NCBI RefSeq assembly: GCF_001578105.1
Contig: NZ_CP014275.1
Location: 3,286,001 to 3,350,000, forward strand
Length of the DNA stretch: 64,000 nucleotides
Origin: Martelella sp. AD-3
Lineage (GTDB): Bacteria; Pseudomonadota; Alphaproteobacteria; Rhizobiales; Rhizobiaceae
Direction: 5' to 3'
This document shows, in pieces, positions 17,974 through 26,794 of this stretch (within the stretch, counting starts at the first letter, position 1; every line of letters begins with the position of its first letter). A program made the translations under genes and the position numbers. Below the pieces are notes generated by a model. That model was not told where the DNA came from, ran no database searches, and saw only the letters and a list, made by a program, of their open reading frames with translations.

Positions 17974-19323
17974 TCAGTTCGCTTTTTCGACGTTTGACGA
18001 GCCGGCAAGGCGGGTGAGCTGGCGGTCGAAGCGACCGGCCGCGTCTTCGACGCTGTCTCCGCCGACCGTTACGGCCTCCATCGTCTCCTGGATGAGCGAG
18101 GAAACCTGCGGATAGATTTCCAGCGCCGGGCGGAAATTGGTCACCTCAACCAAAGAGGAGAAGAAACCGGCGGTCGGATTGGTTTCGAGATAGGTCTCGT
18201 CCGCGATGACGTCCTTGCGCACGCCGATCGATCCGGCGCGAATGGCATAGGTCAGGCTGTTTTCGAAATTGGCGACCGTGGTCATGAAATCGAAGGCGAG
18301 ATTCTTGTCCTCGGTCTTCGGGCTCATGGCGATGGTCCAGCCGCCGGACATGGAGGTGAAGCCGTTGCCCTGGCCATTCTGCGTCGGGATCTTGGCCATG
18401 CCGAGCGTCTCGTTCCACGCCGCCCAGGGCGCGGTGCCGCCCTCGATCCAGCGCGCCCAGATCCAGTTGCCGTCAATGAACATGGCAACCTTGCCATCGG
18501 GCACGCGTTGCTCGACCAGAACGTTCTGGAAGCTCGAATCCTGAAGATCGGTATCGGATACGAGATAGCCGTTGTCATAGGCGGTTTTCAGGAAGGCCAG
18601 AGCATCGCGGAAGCCCTTCGAGCCGACGACCCATTTCTGCGTTTCCGGATCGAAAAGCGTTGCCGAGAGCCCGCCCGGCGTGCCGGAGATCAGGTTCATG
18701 AGACCGCGCATCGTGCTCGCCTCGTTGCCGGCCTTCGTTACATAGATATTGATCGGATCGACGCCGGGGAGGTTTTCCTTCACCTTGGCCGCGGCATCGA
18801 GAATGTCCTGCCAGGTCTTCGGCTGCCAGTCAGCCCCCACTCCGGCCTTTTCGAGAAGGTCCTTATTGTACCAGATAGCCTGGGTGTCGGTGCCGAGCGG
18901 AATGCCATAGACCTTGCCATCGACGAAAGACTTGCCGTTCTGGACCGCGATCTGGGAGAACTGATCCCACTCTTCCCAGCCGGAGAGCCGTTCATCCAGC
19001 GGCTCGAGATAGCCCGCGGCAGCATCCGCAGTGATCTGAAAACCATCCTCATAGATGATGTCAGGCGCCGTCGACGCGGACTGGTTCATCAGCGAAACCT
19101 TGGTGTAGTAGTCGCGCGCCGACGAACTGATCGCGTTGAGCTCGATCGTGTCGCCGGGGTGTTCGGCTTCGAATTCGGCCTTGGCCGCCTCCATGACCGC
19201 CGACACATAGGGCGAGTCGCGATAGACAACAGACAATTCCTCGGCCTGCGCCAGAGCAGGCAGGCCGCAGGCAAAGCCCGCGGCCAGCAGCGTTGAAAGC
19301 TTCAGTTGAGCACGCATGTTCAT
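17974..19323 (-). CDS. Sugar ABC transporter substrate-binding protein
   Basis: A 449-residue extracellular solute-binding protein of family 1. A signal peptide (RAQLKLSTLLAAGFACGLPALAQA region, residues 3-26) is followed by the mature start EELSVVYRDSPYVSAVMEAA. Mid-protein features KVYGIPLGTDTQAIWYNKDLLEKAG and MSGGWTIAMSPKTEDKNLAFDFM are typical. It is the first gene of the importer-sulfatase operon. Two ATGs lie six bases apart (19323 and 19317). It is divergent from the ROK kinase, with a shared 197-base control region. Confidence 0.92.
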   Translation of the reverse strand: MNMRAQLKLSTLLAAGFACGLPALAQAEELSVVYRDSPYVSAVMEAAKAEFEAEHPGDTIELNAISSSARDYYTKVSLMNQSASTAPDIIYEDGFQITADAAAGYLEPLDERLSGWEEWDQFSQIAVQNGKSFVDGKVYGIPLGTDTQAIWYNKDLLEKAGVGADWQPKTWQDILDAAAKVKENLPGVDPINIYVTKAGNEASTMRGLMNLISGTPGGLSATLFDPETQKWVVGSKGFRDALAFLKTAYDNGYLVSDTDLQDSSFQNVLVEQRVPDGKVAMFIDGNWIWARWIEGGTAPWAAWNETLGMAKIPTQNGQGNGFTSMSGGWTIAMSPKTEDKNLAFDFMTTVANFENSLTYAIRAGSIGVRKDVIADETYLETNPTAGFFSSLVEVTNFRPALEIYPQVSSLIQETMEAVTVGGDSVEDAAGRFDRQLTRLAGSSNVEKAN

Positions 19324-19350
19324 GTTGGTTCCTCCCTAAAAGACCTGCAA

Positions 19351-19378
19351 ACGATATCACATATTTTCTTCCGGTCAA
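19351..19378 (-). promoter_or_regulatory. Candidate promoter of the sugar importer operon
   Basis: Read on the minus strand: -35 TTGACC (19373-19378), 16-base spacer, -10 TATCGT (19351-19356), about 28 bases from the binding-protein ATG. The -35 is five of six and the -10 four of six to the sigma-70 consensus. Confidence 0.45.
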
Positions 19379-19385
19379 CAAAGCC

Positions 19386-19410
19386 GCATACCAAATTTCG
19401 CTTTGGATGC
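19386..19410. promoter_or_regulatory. Imperfect palindrome, candidate operator
   Basis: GCAT-A-CCAAA-TTTCGC-TTTGG-ATGC, a dyad just upstream of the importer promoter in the divergent control region. Such a site could bind the LacI-family or AraC-family regulator of this locus; which one is unknown. Confidence 0.4.
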
Positions 19411-19520
19411 ACGATATATGCTCATATTTTGACATTATTAGCGATTTCAATCAGGCATATTGACTAAATTTAAGGCTCGTGCCAATGATGCAGATATGCA
19501 ATCGTTACCAGATAAGTGAT

Positions 19521-20507
19521 ATGGCAGAGCAGAGTAACACTATGACGCCCGTCGTCCTGGCGGTGGATATCGGGGCCACCAAGATCGCCGTCGGCCTCGT
19601 GCATGCCGATGGCGCAATCGCCTTTCAGACTCGCGAGCGCTCGCCCGTCAGGGCGGAACCGAGCCTGGCGCTGATAGAGCGGCTCGGCAGGGCAGCCGAG
19701 ACCCACGCCAGAAGGAACGGGCTCGCCATAGAGGGAACGGGCATCGCCTGCGGCGGACCGCTCGACCTCGAAAAAGGCCTAGTCCTGTCTCCGCCCAACC
19801 TACCGGACTGGGATCGCATACCGCTGACACGGCAAATGGAAACCTGCTTCGGCGCGAAGGCCTATCTGCAGAATGACGCGGCGGCGGGCGCAATCGCCAC
19901 CGCGCTCTGGGACAATCCCGACGCAGTAAAGGATGTGACCTATATTACCGTGTCCTCAGGGATAGGCTGCGGCGTCATCACCGATGGCTTTCTTTATACC
20001 GGCCATACCGGCAACGGGTCGGAACTCGGCCATATCCCGCTCATTTACGATGGCCGCACCTGTAACTGCGGCCTGACGGGGTGTTTTGAAGCCTATGTCT
20101 CGGGAACATCGATCGGCAAGCGCTACACCGAGGCCAAAGCCATGTGCATGGCGACGCCGCGGCCCTATTCCGCGCGCGATGTCGCCGATGCGGCGCTTGC
20201 CGGCGACGAGGAGGCCCTTGCCTTCTGGCAGAGTTCGATGGGCATGCTTGCCCGTGCGGTGCGCGCGGCGGCCGACCTGTTCGACCCCGCCCTGCTGGTG
20301 ATCGGCGGCGGCGTGACCGAGGCCGATGGAGAGCTCTTCGCGCCCGCGATGGCGCTCGTCGGCAGCAGCATGGCCGCCGGCGTCGGTCAACGCCTGACGG
20401 TGCGCAAGACGGGCTTCGGCCGCAATTCGGGCGTCGCCTCGGCGGCCTCCGTCGCATGGAACGAAATCGGCAGCGCCACGGGCGTCAAGGTGAGGATCAG
20501 AGAATGA
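19521..20507 (+). CDS. ROK-family sugar kinase
   Basis: A ROK (repressor, ORF, kinase) protein without a DNA-binding domain, hence a kinase. The phosphate-binding motif VLAVDIGATKIAVGLV is at the N-terminus, the catalytic region LQNDAAAGAIATALWD follows, and the zinc motif C-x-C-G-x2-G-C-x-E is present as CNCGLTGCFEAYVSG. The start is uncertain: ATGs at 19479, 19521 and 19542 are in frame, none with a strong ribosome-binding site; I took 19521. Its stop overlaps the next ATG (ATGA). I infer phosphorylation of a hexose or N-acyl amino-sugar released by the locus. Confidence 0.87.
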   Translation: MAEQSNTMTPVVLAVDIGATKIAVGLVHADGAIAFQTRERSPVRAEPSLALIERLGRAAETHARRNGLAIEGTGIACGGPLDLEKGLVLSPPNLPDWDRIPLTRQMETCFGAKAYLQNDAAAGAIATALWDNPDAVKDVTYITVSSGIGCGVITDGFLYTGHTGNGSELGHIPLIYDGRTCNCGLTGCFEAYVSGTSIGKRYTEAKAMCMATPRPYSARDVADAALAGDEEALAFWQSSMGMLARAVRAAADLFDPALLVIGGGVTEADGELFAPAMALVGSSMAAGVGQRLTVRKTGFGRNSGVASAASVAWNEIGSATGVKVRIRE

Positions 20508-21082
20508 CGGCAAGCCTGGAAGAGGAAATGGCAGACCATTTTGCCATGAATGCGGAGATGCGGGCGCGCATTCGCGATATCACAGCCATTGCCGACGCGA
20601 TCTGGCAGAGCGTTTCTGCGGGCGGCTGCGTCTATCTGTTCGGCAATGGCGGTTCGGCCGCGGAATCGTTGCATTTCAGCGGCGAGCTGATCGGCCGCTA
20701 CAAGTCCAACCGGCGCCCCCTGCCCGCGACCTGTCTCTCCGCCGACGTTTCGGCGCTCACCTGCATCGGCAACGACTTCTCCTTCGATGCCGTTTTCGCC
20801 CGTCAGGTCACGGCCCTTGTCGGACCGCGGGATATCGTCATTGCCTTTTCCACCAGCGGGCGGTCGGAAAATATCTGTTCAGGTCTTGCCGCCGCCCGGG
20901 CAAAAGGCGCCAAAACCGTTCTCTTCACCGGCCAGAACGGCGCCGAAATCGCGAAGGATTGCAGCCTCGCCTTCATTTCACCCCACACGATGACAGCCCG
21001 CATTCAGGAGATGCACCAGCTTGCCATGCACCTGATCTGCGCCCGTCTGGAAACACTTGTCGCGGAGAGCGAAAATGTCTGA
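20504..21082 (+). CDS. SIS-domain phosphosugar isomerase (GmhA-like)
   Basis: A 192-residue single SIS domain resembling sedoheptulose-7-phosphate isomerase GmhA. Typical segments are GCVYLFGNGGSAAESLHFSGELIGRYKSNRRPLPATCLSADVSALTCIGNDFSFDAVFARQV and the phosphate-binding FSTSGRSENICSGLAAARAKGAKTVLFTG, cited here by their order only. It begins inside the ROK stop (ATGA) and overlaps the mannosidase start. Being in a catabolic operon with a kinase, it more likely isomerises the kinase product than makes LPS heptose. Confidence 0.82.
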   Translation: MTASLEEEMADHFAMNAEMRARIRDITAIADAIWQSVSAGGCVYLFGNGGSAAESLHFSGELIGRYKSNRRPLPATCLSADVSALTCIGNDFSFDAVFARQVTALVGPRDIVIAFSTSGRSENICSGLAAARAKGAKTVLFTGQNGAEIAKDCSLAFISPHTMTARIQEMHQLAMHLICARLETLVAESENV

Positions 21083-23573
21083 GCAGAAATCGCGTTTCGC
21101 CGCCATTCACATGGTCGGCCATGCCCATCTCGACCCCGTCTGGCTGTGGCGCTGGACGGAAGGCTATCAGGAGGCCCGCGCGACGCTGACAGCAGCCGTC
21201 GCCCTTCTTGAGGAATTCGAGGACTACGTCTTCACCTTCGAACAGGTCGCGGTCGTGGAGTGGATCCGCGAGAGCGACCCCAAGCTTTTCTCCAGGCTTC
21301 GCGACCTCGTCGTTTCCGGGCGCATCGCCATGGTCGGCGGCTGGTGGGTCGAGCCCGACTGCAATCTGCCGAATCTCGAATCCTTCGTGCGCCAGGGTCT
21401 GATCGGCCAGCGCTATCTGCTTGAGCATTTCGGCGGCATCGCCAATGTCGGCCTCAATGCCGACCCCTTCGGCCACTCCGCGGCTCTGCCGCAGGTGCTT
21501 GCCGGCCACCGGATCGCCTCTTACTGCTTCCTGCGCCCCGGCCCGCACGAAATCGACATGCCGCATACGCTGTTTGAATGGCAAGGGCTGGGCGGCGCCT
21601 CGGTTGCCGCCTACCGGATCCCGCATGAATACTGCACGACGGCGGAAAACGTCGACCGGCATATGGAGACCGCCATCAGCAAGATCGGCACAGCGCTTGA
21701 GGACGAGGCCATGGTCTTCTATGGCGTCGGCAATCATGGCGGCGGCCCGACCCGGCGAAACCTGAAGAGCATCGAGGCGCTTGATGCAGACGGCCGGTTC
21801 GGCAGATTGATCATGTCCGGCCCCGACCGCTTTTTCGAGGAGCGCCGGAACAGCGACAAGCCCATGCCGGTTCACGAGGGCGAGCTTCAGCGCCACGCCG
21901 CCGGGTGCTACGCGGCCTTTGCGAAGATCAAGCAGATGAATCTGAAGGCAGAAGCCGCACTTCTGGAGGCGGAGCGCTATGCCACGCTTTCCGCAGCCAC
22001 ACAGGGGGTCTCCTACCCCGGCGAAAAGCTCGACGAGGCATGGAAGACGCTGCTCTTCAACCAGTTCCACGACATCCTGCCCGGAAGCTCGATCCTTCCC
22101 GCCTGCGAAGACGCGGTCCATGCCCTTGGCGGCGTGATCGCGACGGCGGACAGGGTCACCAACCGCGCCCTGCAGATCGCGGCCCGCGACATCGCCATAC
22201 CGGCAGACGAGGAAACGCAGCCGCTCATCGTCTTCAACCCGCATCCGTTCGAAGCCGAAATCACCGCGGAACTGGAACTTTCCTTCCTGCCGGGCAACTG
22301 GATCGTCAGCGCCGAGGATGGCGAGGAGACGCCCTGGCAGAAGATCAGGGCCGACGCGACCATCCGCGAGGAAGACATCTTCCGCGACCGCTATCGCGCC
22401 CGCATAGCCTTCCCCGCCAGGGTGCCAGCCTTTGGCCACAAGCTCTATCGCGTTCGCCGGACCGAAGCGCCGCGAGCCGCGCCGCGAGGGAAGGCACGCG
22501 CTGGCGGCACAACGATCGAAAACGCGCATCTGCGGGTGACGATCAACCCGCAGACCGGCTGGCTTGACGAATTTGTCACCCTTGCCGACGGGAAGGATCT
22601 CGCCCCTGCCAAAGGCGCCATCCATACCGTCGTTTCGGCCGATGGCTCGGACACTTGGGGCCACCGGGTCGAGTCCTATGTCGGCCAGGGCCGCCAGTTC
22701 GAAGTCGAGAGCATCCACATCGAGGATGCCGGCCCGGTTCGCGCCTCCATTCGCGTCAACGCCCGCCTCGGACGCTCACGCCTGAGCGAACTCTTCGTGC
22801 TCGACAGCGATGCCCGCTCGCTTGAAATCCGCACCGAAATCGACTGGCAGGAAGAGCTTCACCTTCTGAAACTGCGCTATCCGACGGCGATATCGGCCAG
22901 TACGGCGCGCTACCAGATGCAATATGGCTATGTGGAGCGGCCCGCGGACGGGCTCGAATATCCCGGCCAGCGCTGGGTCAGCGTCGCCGGCTCCGATGGC
23001 ACGCGGATCAGCGTGATCAACAATGCCAAATACGCCTATGACTGCGTTGACGGCGATATCGGCATCACCGCCGCGAGAAGCCCTGTCTTTGCCTGGCACG
23101 ATCCGCGCGAGCTGCGCGACAGTGAGCATTATCACTATCAGGACCAGGGCCTGCAGCGCTTCAGCGTGCGGCTCCTGCCCCAGACGGGCGACGATATGGG
23201 AGAGGCAAGCCGGCTTGCTGAAATGATGGTCATGCCGCCCCGGGTGATGATGGAAAGCTTCCATCCCGGCGACATGCCTGCCGCACGTGAACTGATTTCA
23301 GGTCTTGAGGAAACGCCCGGTCTGCGGCTGACGGCGCTCAAACCCTGGGAAGACGATCCTGCGGCGACCGTGATGCGCTTCGTCAACGACACGCCCGGCC
23401 CGATTTCGGCCCGGCTTGGGCTTGACTTTGCCGGCGGCCATCTGCTTTCGCTCGCCCTCGAACCGTTCGAAATCCGTACGCTGGCCATAACGCCCTCCGG
23501 CAAGATCGTCACCCTCGACCTTCTCGAATTCGAACCCGACCGCAAACTTCACCTCCTGTCCGAAGGTATCTGA
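21075..23573 (+). CDS. Glycoside hydrolase family 38 alpha-mannosidase
   Basis: An 832-residue GH38 enzyme, which hydrolyses alpha-mannosides with retention using Zn2+. The metal motif HAHLDPVWLWRW is at residues 16-27 and the catalytic nucleophile region NADPFGHSAALPQ gives Asp130; WWVEPDCNLPN at 91-101 is also conserved. The central and C-terminal beta domains follow (for example WGHRVESYVGQGRQFEVE). There is no signal peptide, so it acts in the cytoplasm on imported oligosaccharide. It starts inside the SIS stop and lies two bases before a DapA-like gene. With the sulfatase it suggests a sulfated mannoside substrate. Some GH38 proteins act on mannosylglycerate, a possible alternative. Confidence 0.92.
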   Translation: MSEQKSRFAAIHMVGHAHLDPVWLWRWTEGYQEARATLTAAVALLEEFEDYVFTFEQVAVVEWIRESDPKLFSRLRDLVVSGRIAMVGGWWVEPDCNLPNLESFVRQGLIGQRYLLEHFGGIANVGLNADPFGHSAALPQVLAGHRIASYCFLRPGPHEIDMPHTLFEWQGLGGASVAAYRIPHEYCTTAENVDRHMETAISKIGTALEDEAMVFYGVGNHGGGPTRRNLKSIEALDADGRFGRLIMSGPDRFFEERRNSDKPMPVHEGELQRHAAGCYAAFAKIKQMNLKAEAALLEAERYATLSAATQGVSYPGEKLDEAWKTLLFNQFHDILPGSSILPACEDAVHALGGVIATADRVTNRALQIAARDIAIPADEETQPLIVFNPHPFEAEITAELELSFLPGNWIVSAEDGEETPWQKIRADATIREEDIFRDRYRARIAFPARVPAFGHKLYRVRRTEAPRAAPRGKARAGGTTIENAHLRVTINPQTGWLDEFVTLADGKDLAPAKGAIHTVVSADGSDTWGHRVESYVGQGRQFEVESIHIEDAGPVRASIRVNARLGRSRLSELFVLDSDARSLEIRTEIDWQEELHLLKLRYPTAISASTARYQMQYGYVERPADGLEYPGQRWVSVAGSDGTRISVINNAKYAYDCVDGDIGITAARSPVFAWHDPRELRDSEHYHYQDQGLQRFSVRLLPQTGDDMGEASRLAEMMVMPPRVMMESFHPGDMPAARELISGLEETPGLRLTALKPWEDDPAATVMRFVNDTPGPISARLGLDFAGGHLLSLALEPFEIRTLAITPSGKIVTLDLLEFEPDRKLHLLSEGI

Positions 23574-23575
23574 CC

Positions 23576-24463
23576 ATGGCCCGCCAACCCGAAATCTGGC
23601 CGCCTCTCCTCACCCCGTTTCTCGAAAACGGGGAGATTGATTTTGATGCCATTCAGGGCCTCGTCGATTTCTATGTCGCGCGCGGCGTCGCCGGCTTGCT
23701 TGTCACCGGACTTTCTGCCGAACCGCTCACGATGAACGATACCGAGCGGGCAGCGGTTATCAGGGCCGCTGTCCGCGCGGTTGCGGGAAGGGTTCCCGTC
23801 GCCGCCTCGGTGTTCTGCAGGCAAGGCGAAGGCTGGCCGGATGCGATTGCGCGTGTGCGGGCGATCGGCGGCGTTGACTGCTGCGTCCTTCTGACCGGAC
23901 ACCTGGTCGTTGAGGGCGAAAGCGACGAGGCCTTTCTCGCATGCCTTGAGACGATCATCGCAGATAGCACCGGCGATCTCGGTCTCTACGAGGCGCCCCG
24001 CCCCTACAAGCGGCTGATCTCCGACAAGGCTCTTGCCTGTGCGGCGCAGAGCGGACGCTTCACCTTCTTGAAGGATACCTGCTGCAGCCTTGCGCAAATA
24101 AAACGCAGGATCGGAATTGTCAGCGGCAGCCGACTGAAGCTGATGAACGCCGAAGTGGCAACATTTCGGGCCTCGTTCGAGGCCGGTGCGGACGGGTTCT
24201 GCGGCCTGATGGCCAATGTGTTTCCGGACCTGCTCCAGCGGGCTGCGAGCGAGGAGACCGATGCACTCTCGCTGTTGCTGACTGCCGGAGATATGGCCCT
24301 GGAACAGAGCTATCCCGGCTCGGCCAAGGCCCTGCTCGGCGAAAGGTATGGCCTCGGCCTGACCAGTTTCTCACGCGTTTTGGGGCGGATGACGACATGT
24401 CAGGACTGCACCGGGCTTTTCGCGCTCGATGAGTACTTCAACAGATACCAGAAAACGCGCTAA
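23576..24463 (+). CDS. DapA/NanA-superfamily aldolase, divergent
   Basis: A 295-residue protein of the dihydrodipicolinate synthase/N-acetylneuraminate lyase superfamily (TIM barrel, class I aldolase). The Schiff-base lysine is Lys166 in FTFLKDTCC and the general-base tyrosine is Tyr138 in GLYEAP. The carboxylate-binding GTTGE loop is altered to VTGLSAEPLTM (43-53), so the substrate probably differs from pyruvate-type ketoacids of standard members. Four cysteines cluster near the C-terminal half. Placed in an operon with kinase, isomerase and mannosidase, it may cleave a sugar acid derived from the imported glycan, or have another role. Confidence 0.82.
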   Translation: MARQPEIWPPLLTPFLENGEIDFDAIQGLVDFYVARGVAGLLVTGLSAEPLTMNDTERAAVIRAAVRAVAGRVPVAASVFCRQGEGWPDAIARVRAIGGVDCCVLLTGHLVVEGESDEAFLACLETIIADSTGDLGLYEAPRPYKRLISDKALACAAQSGRFTFLKDTCCSLAQIKRRIGIVSGSRLKLMNAEVATFRASFEAGADGFCGLMANVFPDLLQRAASEETDALSLLLTAGDMALEQSYPGSAKALLGERYGLGLTSFSRVLGRMTTCQDCTGLFALDEYFNRYQKTR

Positions 24464-24492
24464 AAGAGCATTTTTGATGAGGCTCGTACTCC

Positions 24493-25536
24493 ATGGCAGA
24501 TAAGCGCGTCACGATCGGCGATATCGCAGAGGCGGTCGGTCTTTCGACCTCGACCGTCTCGCGCGCGCTCAGCGGCAAGGGCTATGTCGCCGCCGACGTC
24601 AAGGCGCGCGTCGTCACCGCGGCGCAGAAGATCGGCTATGTGCCGGACCTCAATGCCCGCAATCTCAGACAGGGCTCCAGCACACAGATCGGTCTCGTCG
24701 TCTCGAGTATTCTGGACCCCTTCTATGCCGAGCTTGCCACGGGTTTTCAGGAGGTCGCCCGAGCGGAGGGCTACGAGGTTATCCTGATCATCGATCGCGC
24801 CGATCCGAAGGAGCAGAAGGCGGCGGTGAAATCGCTGATCGCCATGGGTGTTTCGGCGATCGCGATCACGCCGGTCTCGGCCGAGGCGGTGGCGAGCGTG
24901 CGCGATTTCGGCCGGCCGGTCCTGCAGATCGACCGTTCCGTCAGCGACGCCAACGCCCTTGTCGCAGGCGACAACCGGGCCGGCGGCAAGATGGCGACCG
25001 AACATCTGATCGGCTTCGGCCACGAACGGATCGCCCTCCTCATCGATCACGACCAGTGGACGACCGGACGGGCACGCATCGAGGGCTGGCGCGAAGCCTT
25101 CACCGAGCGCGGCCTTGCCGTGCCGGAAGACCTCATTTTCAAGCTCGGCTCCTCCGACGCGGAAATCGCCTCCGGTCTTGACCGGTTCGTCGGCGCGCTG
25201 AAAACAAAATCGATCACTGCGATCTTCTCGGCCAACAGCGTCGTCTCGCAGCGCTTTTACGTGGCGCTTGGCAAGCACGGTGTGCGCGTTCCAGAAGATG
25301 TCTCGGTGGTGGCCTATGACGATGCGCTCTGGATGACCATGGTGACCCCGACCATCAGCGCCGTCAGCCAGCATGTCGAAGAAATGGGCCGTCATGCAGC
25401 GGAATTGCTCATCCGACAGATCGGCGCGGGCCGTAAAGGCCCTTGGCCCGTTCGCACCTTTGTTCAACCGAGCCTGATAGCGCGTTCCAGCGTGCTCGCT
25501 CTGCATGACGGGCGGCAATCGAGCCCCAGTCTCTGA
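24493..25536 (+). CDS. LacI-family transcriptional regulator
   Basis: A 347-residue LacI/GalR regulator. The helix-turn-helix is VTIGDIAEAVGLSTSTVSRALSGKGYVAADVKARV (residues 6-40, cited as a region), with hinge NARNLRQGSS and a periplasmic-binding-like sensor from GLVVSSILDPFYAELATGF. It closes the plus-strand operon 29 bases after the aldolase. It is the likely repressor of both divergent units, sensing a sugar of the pathway; the dyad at 19386-19410 is a candidate site. Its 3' end converges with the IclR gene. Confidence 0.92.
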   Translation: MADKRVTIGDIAEAVGLSTSTVSRALSGKGYVAADVKARVVTAAQKIGYVPDLNARNLRQGSSTQIGLVVSSILDPFYAELATGFQEVARAEGYEVILIIDRADPKEQKAAVKSLIAMGVSAIAITPVSAEAVASVRDFGRPVLQIDRSVSDANALVAGDNRAGGKMATEHLIGFGHERIALLIDHDQWTTGRARIEGWREAFTERGLAVPEDLIFKLGSSDAEIASGLDRFVGALKTKSITAIFSANSVVSQRFYVALGKHGVRVPEDVSVVAYDDALWMTMVTPTISAVSQHVEEMGRHAAELLIRQIGAGRKGPWPVRTFVQPSLIARSSVLALHDGRQSSPSL

Positions 25537-25576
25537 CACGGCAAAGACCGCAGGCGCCGAAACACCGGCCGGCCGC

Positions 25577-26371
25577 TCAGTCGTGCCAACCAAGGCGCTG
25601 GGAGATCACGCGCGCCTGATAGACGACGATCTTGGCCAGATCCGGGATTTCGTTTTCGGGAATCTGCCAGGCCGGACCGTTGACGCTGATGCCGGCGAAT
25701 ACGCGGCCGTTCTGATCGTGGATCGGAGCGCCGAGACATCGCAGTCCTGGCTGATGCTCCTCATTGTCCACGGCATAGCCCTTCTCGCGAATTTCGGCCA
25801 GGGCCCTGCGCAGGTCATCGGGATCGGTCATTGTCTGGTCGGTGTAGCGCGACATGCCCGCCGAAATCACCCGTTCGACGGCCTCCTCAGTCTGAAATGC
25901 GAGGATCGCCTTGCCGATGCTCGTGCAATGCACCGGCGCGTTCTCGATCATGCCCGCTTTGGTATGGCTTTCGTTTCCGGTACCCACACGATGGATGACA
26001 ACAGCCTGCATCCCGTCGAAAACAGCAAGATGAACGGTCTGGCCGGTCATGTGCTGAAGAGATTCCATCATCGGCCGGGCTTCCCGGCGCACATCGAGAT
26101 TGGCGAGCACGATATCGCCGAACTCGAACAGCCGGAGCCCCAGGCGATAGCTGTCACGCTCCCTGTCCTGATCCAGGAACCCGACCTCCCGCATGGAAGC
26201 CACAAGCCGGTGCGTCGTGCTCTTCGGAAACCCCGTCCGCTGGCATATCGTCGCAAGCGACAATGCGCGGTCATTGACCGAAAAGCACTCCAGGATGCGC
26301 ACCACCTTCGACAGTGACTTCAGTCCCTCATCGCCTCTGGTTTTCACCCGTGCTGCCTGATCGTCTTTCAT
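25577..26371 (-). CDS. IclR-family transcriptional regulator
   Basis: A 264-residue IclR-type regulator. The N-terminal winged helix is LSKVVRILECFSVNDRALSLATICQRTGFPKSTTHRLVASM and the effector domain starts near YRLGLRLFEFGDIVLANLDV; the ligand-pocket segments VHCTSIGKAILAFQ and GISVNGPAWQI are typical. I use the ATG of MKDDQAARVK (26371) rather than one twelve bases upstream. It is divergent from the tripartite transporter operon, and three similar palindromes lie in the 423-base spacer between, so it almost certainly controls that operon and itself. Confidence 0.92.
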   Translation of the reverse strand: MKDDQAARVKTRGDEGLKSLSKVVRILECFSVNDRALSLATICQRTGFPKSTTHRLVASMREVGFLDQDRERDSYRLGLRLFEFGDIVLANLDVRREARPMMESLQHMTGQTVHLAVFDGMQAVVIHRVGTGNESHTKAGMIENAPVHCTSIGKAILAFQTEEAVERVISAGMSRYTDQTMTDPDDLRRALAEIREKGYAVDNEEHQPGLRCLGAPIHDQNGRVFAGISVNGPAWQIPENEIPDLAKIVVYQARVISQRLGWHD

Positions 26372-26425
26372 GATTACCCCCAACAGCGTTCCGTGAACCC
26401 ACCTTCCAAAATAAGAAATCCAATC

Positions 26426-26436
26426 CCGTTATACGG
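26426..26436. promoter_or_regulatory. Candidate IclR operator 1
   Basis: CCGTTATACGG, with flanks giving TCCCGTTATACGGAAG. First of three copies of CCG-N5-CGG between the IclR gene and the transporter operon; it lies 54 bases from the regulator's ATG. Confidence 0.6.
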
Positions 26437-26523
26437 AAGAACTAAATCGTTTCAGGCTCTAGACAAAGTTTGAAACGGATTTCTTGAGAGGCATCATAAC
26501 CGACATCGCCTGCGCAGTAAATC

Positions 26524-26534
26524 CCGCTATTCGG
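26524..26534. promoter_or_regulatory. Candidate IclR operator 2
   Basis: CCGCTATTCGG in the context TCCCGCTATTCGGAAC. Second copy, 98 bases from the first. Confidence 0.6.
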
Positions 26535-26610
26535 AACACCATTCTTTTTTTTGGGATTTGTGTTGACAGTCCCGACCTCCGATGAGAGCATTAATTCGCG
26601 GTACAGCATT

Positions 26611-26621
26611 CCGCTATGCGG
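26611..26621. promoter_or_regulatory. Candidate IclR operator 3
   Basis: CCGCTATGCGG in the context TTCCGCTATGCGGTAT. Third copy, 87 bases from the second; it lies downstream of a TTGACA hexamer at about 26564, close to where a transporter promoter would be. Confidence 0.6.
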
Positions 26622-26794
26622 TATTGCGCCAGGGAGGCTTGACTGGCGTGCAGCGCCATTGCGATTGAGCGCGGCCGTTTCAGACTGCAAAGGGCGTCGG
26701 CTTTTCTGCCCGCGTCGAACAAAGGGGGATTCTGGACCGCAGGGCCTTGTCGGCCCTTTTCGGAACCCAAAAGGAAGATTGGGAGGAGAATTCA

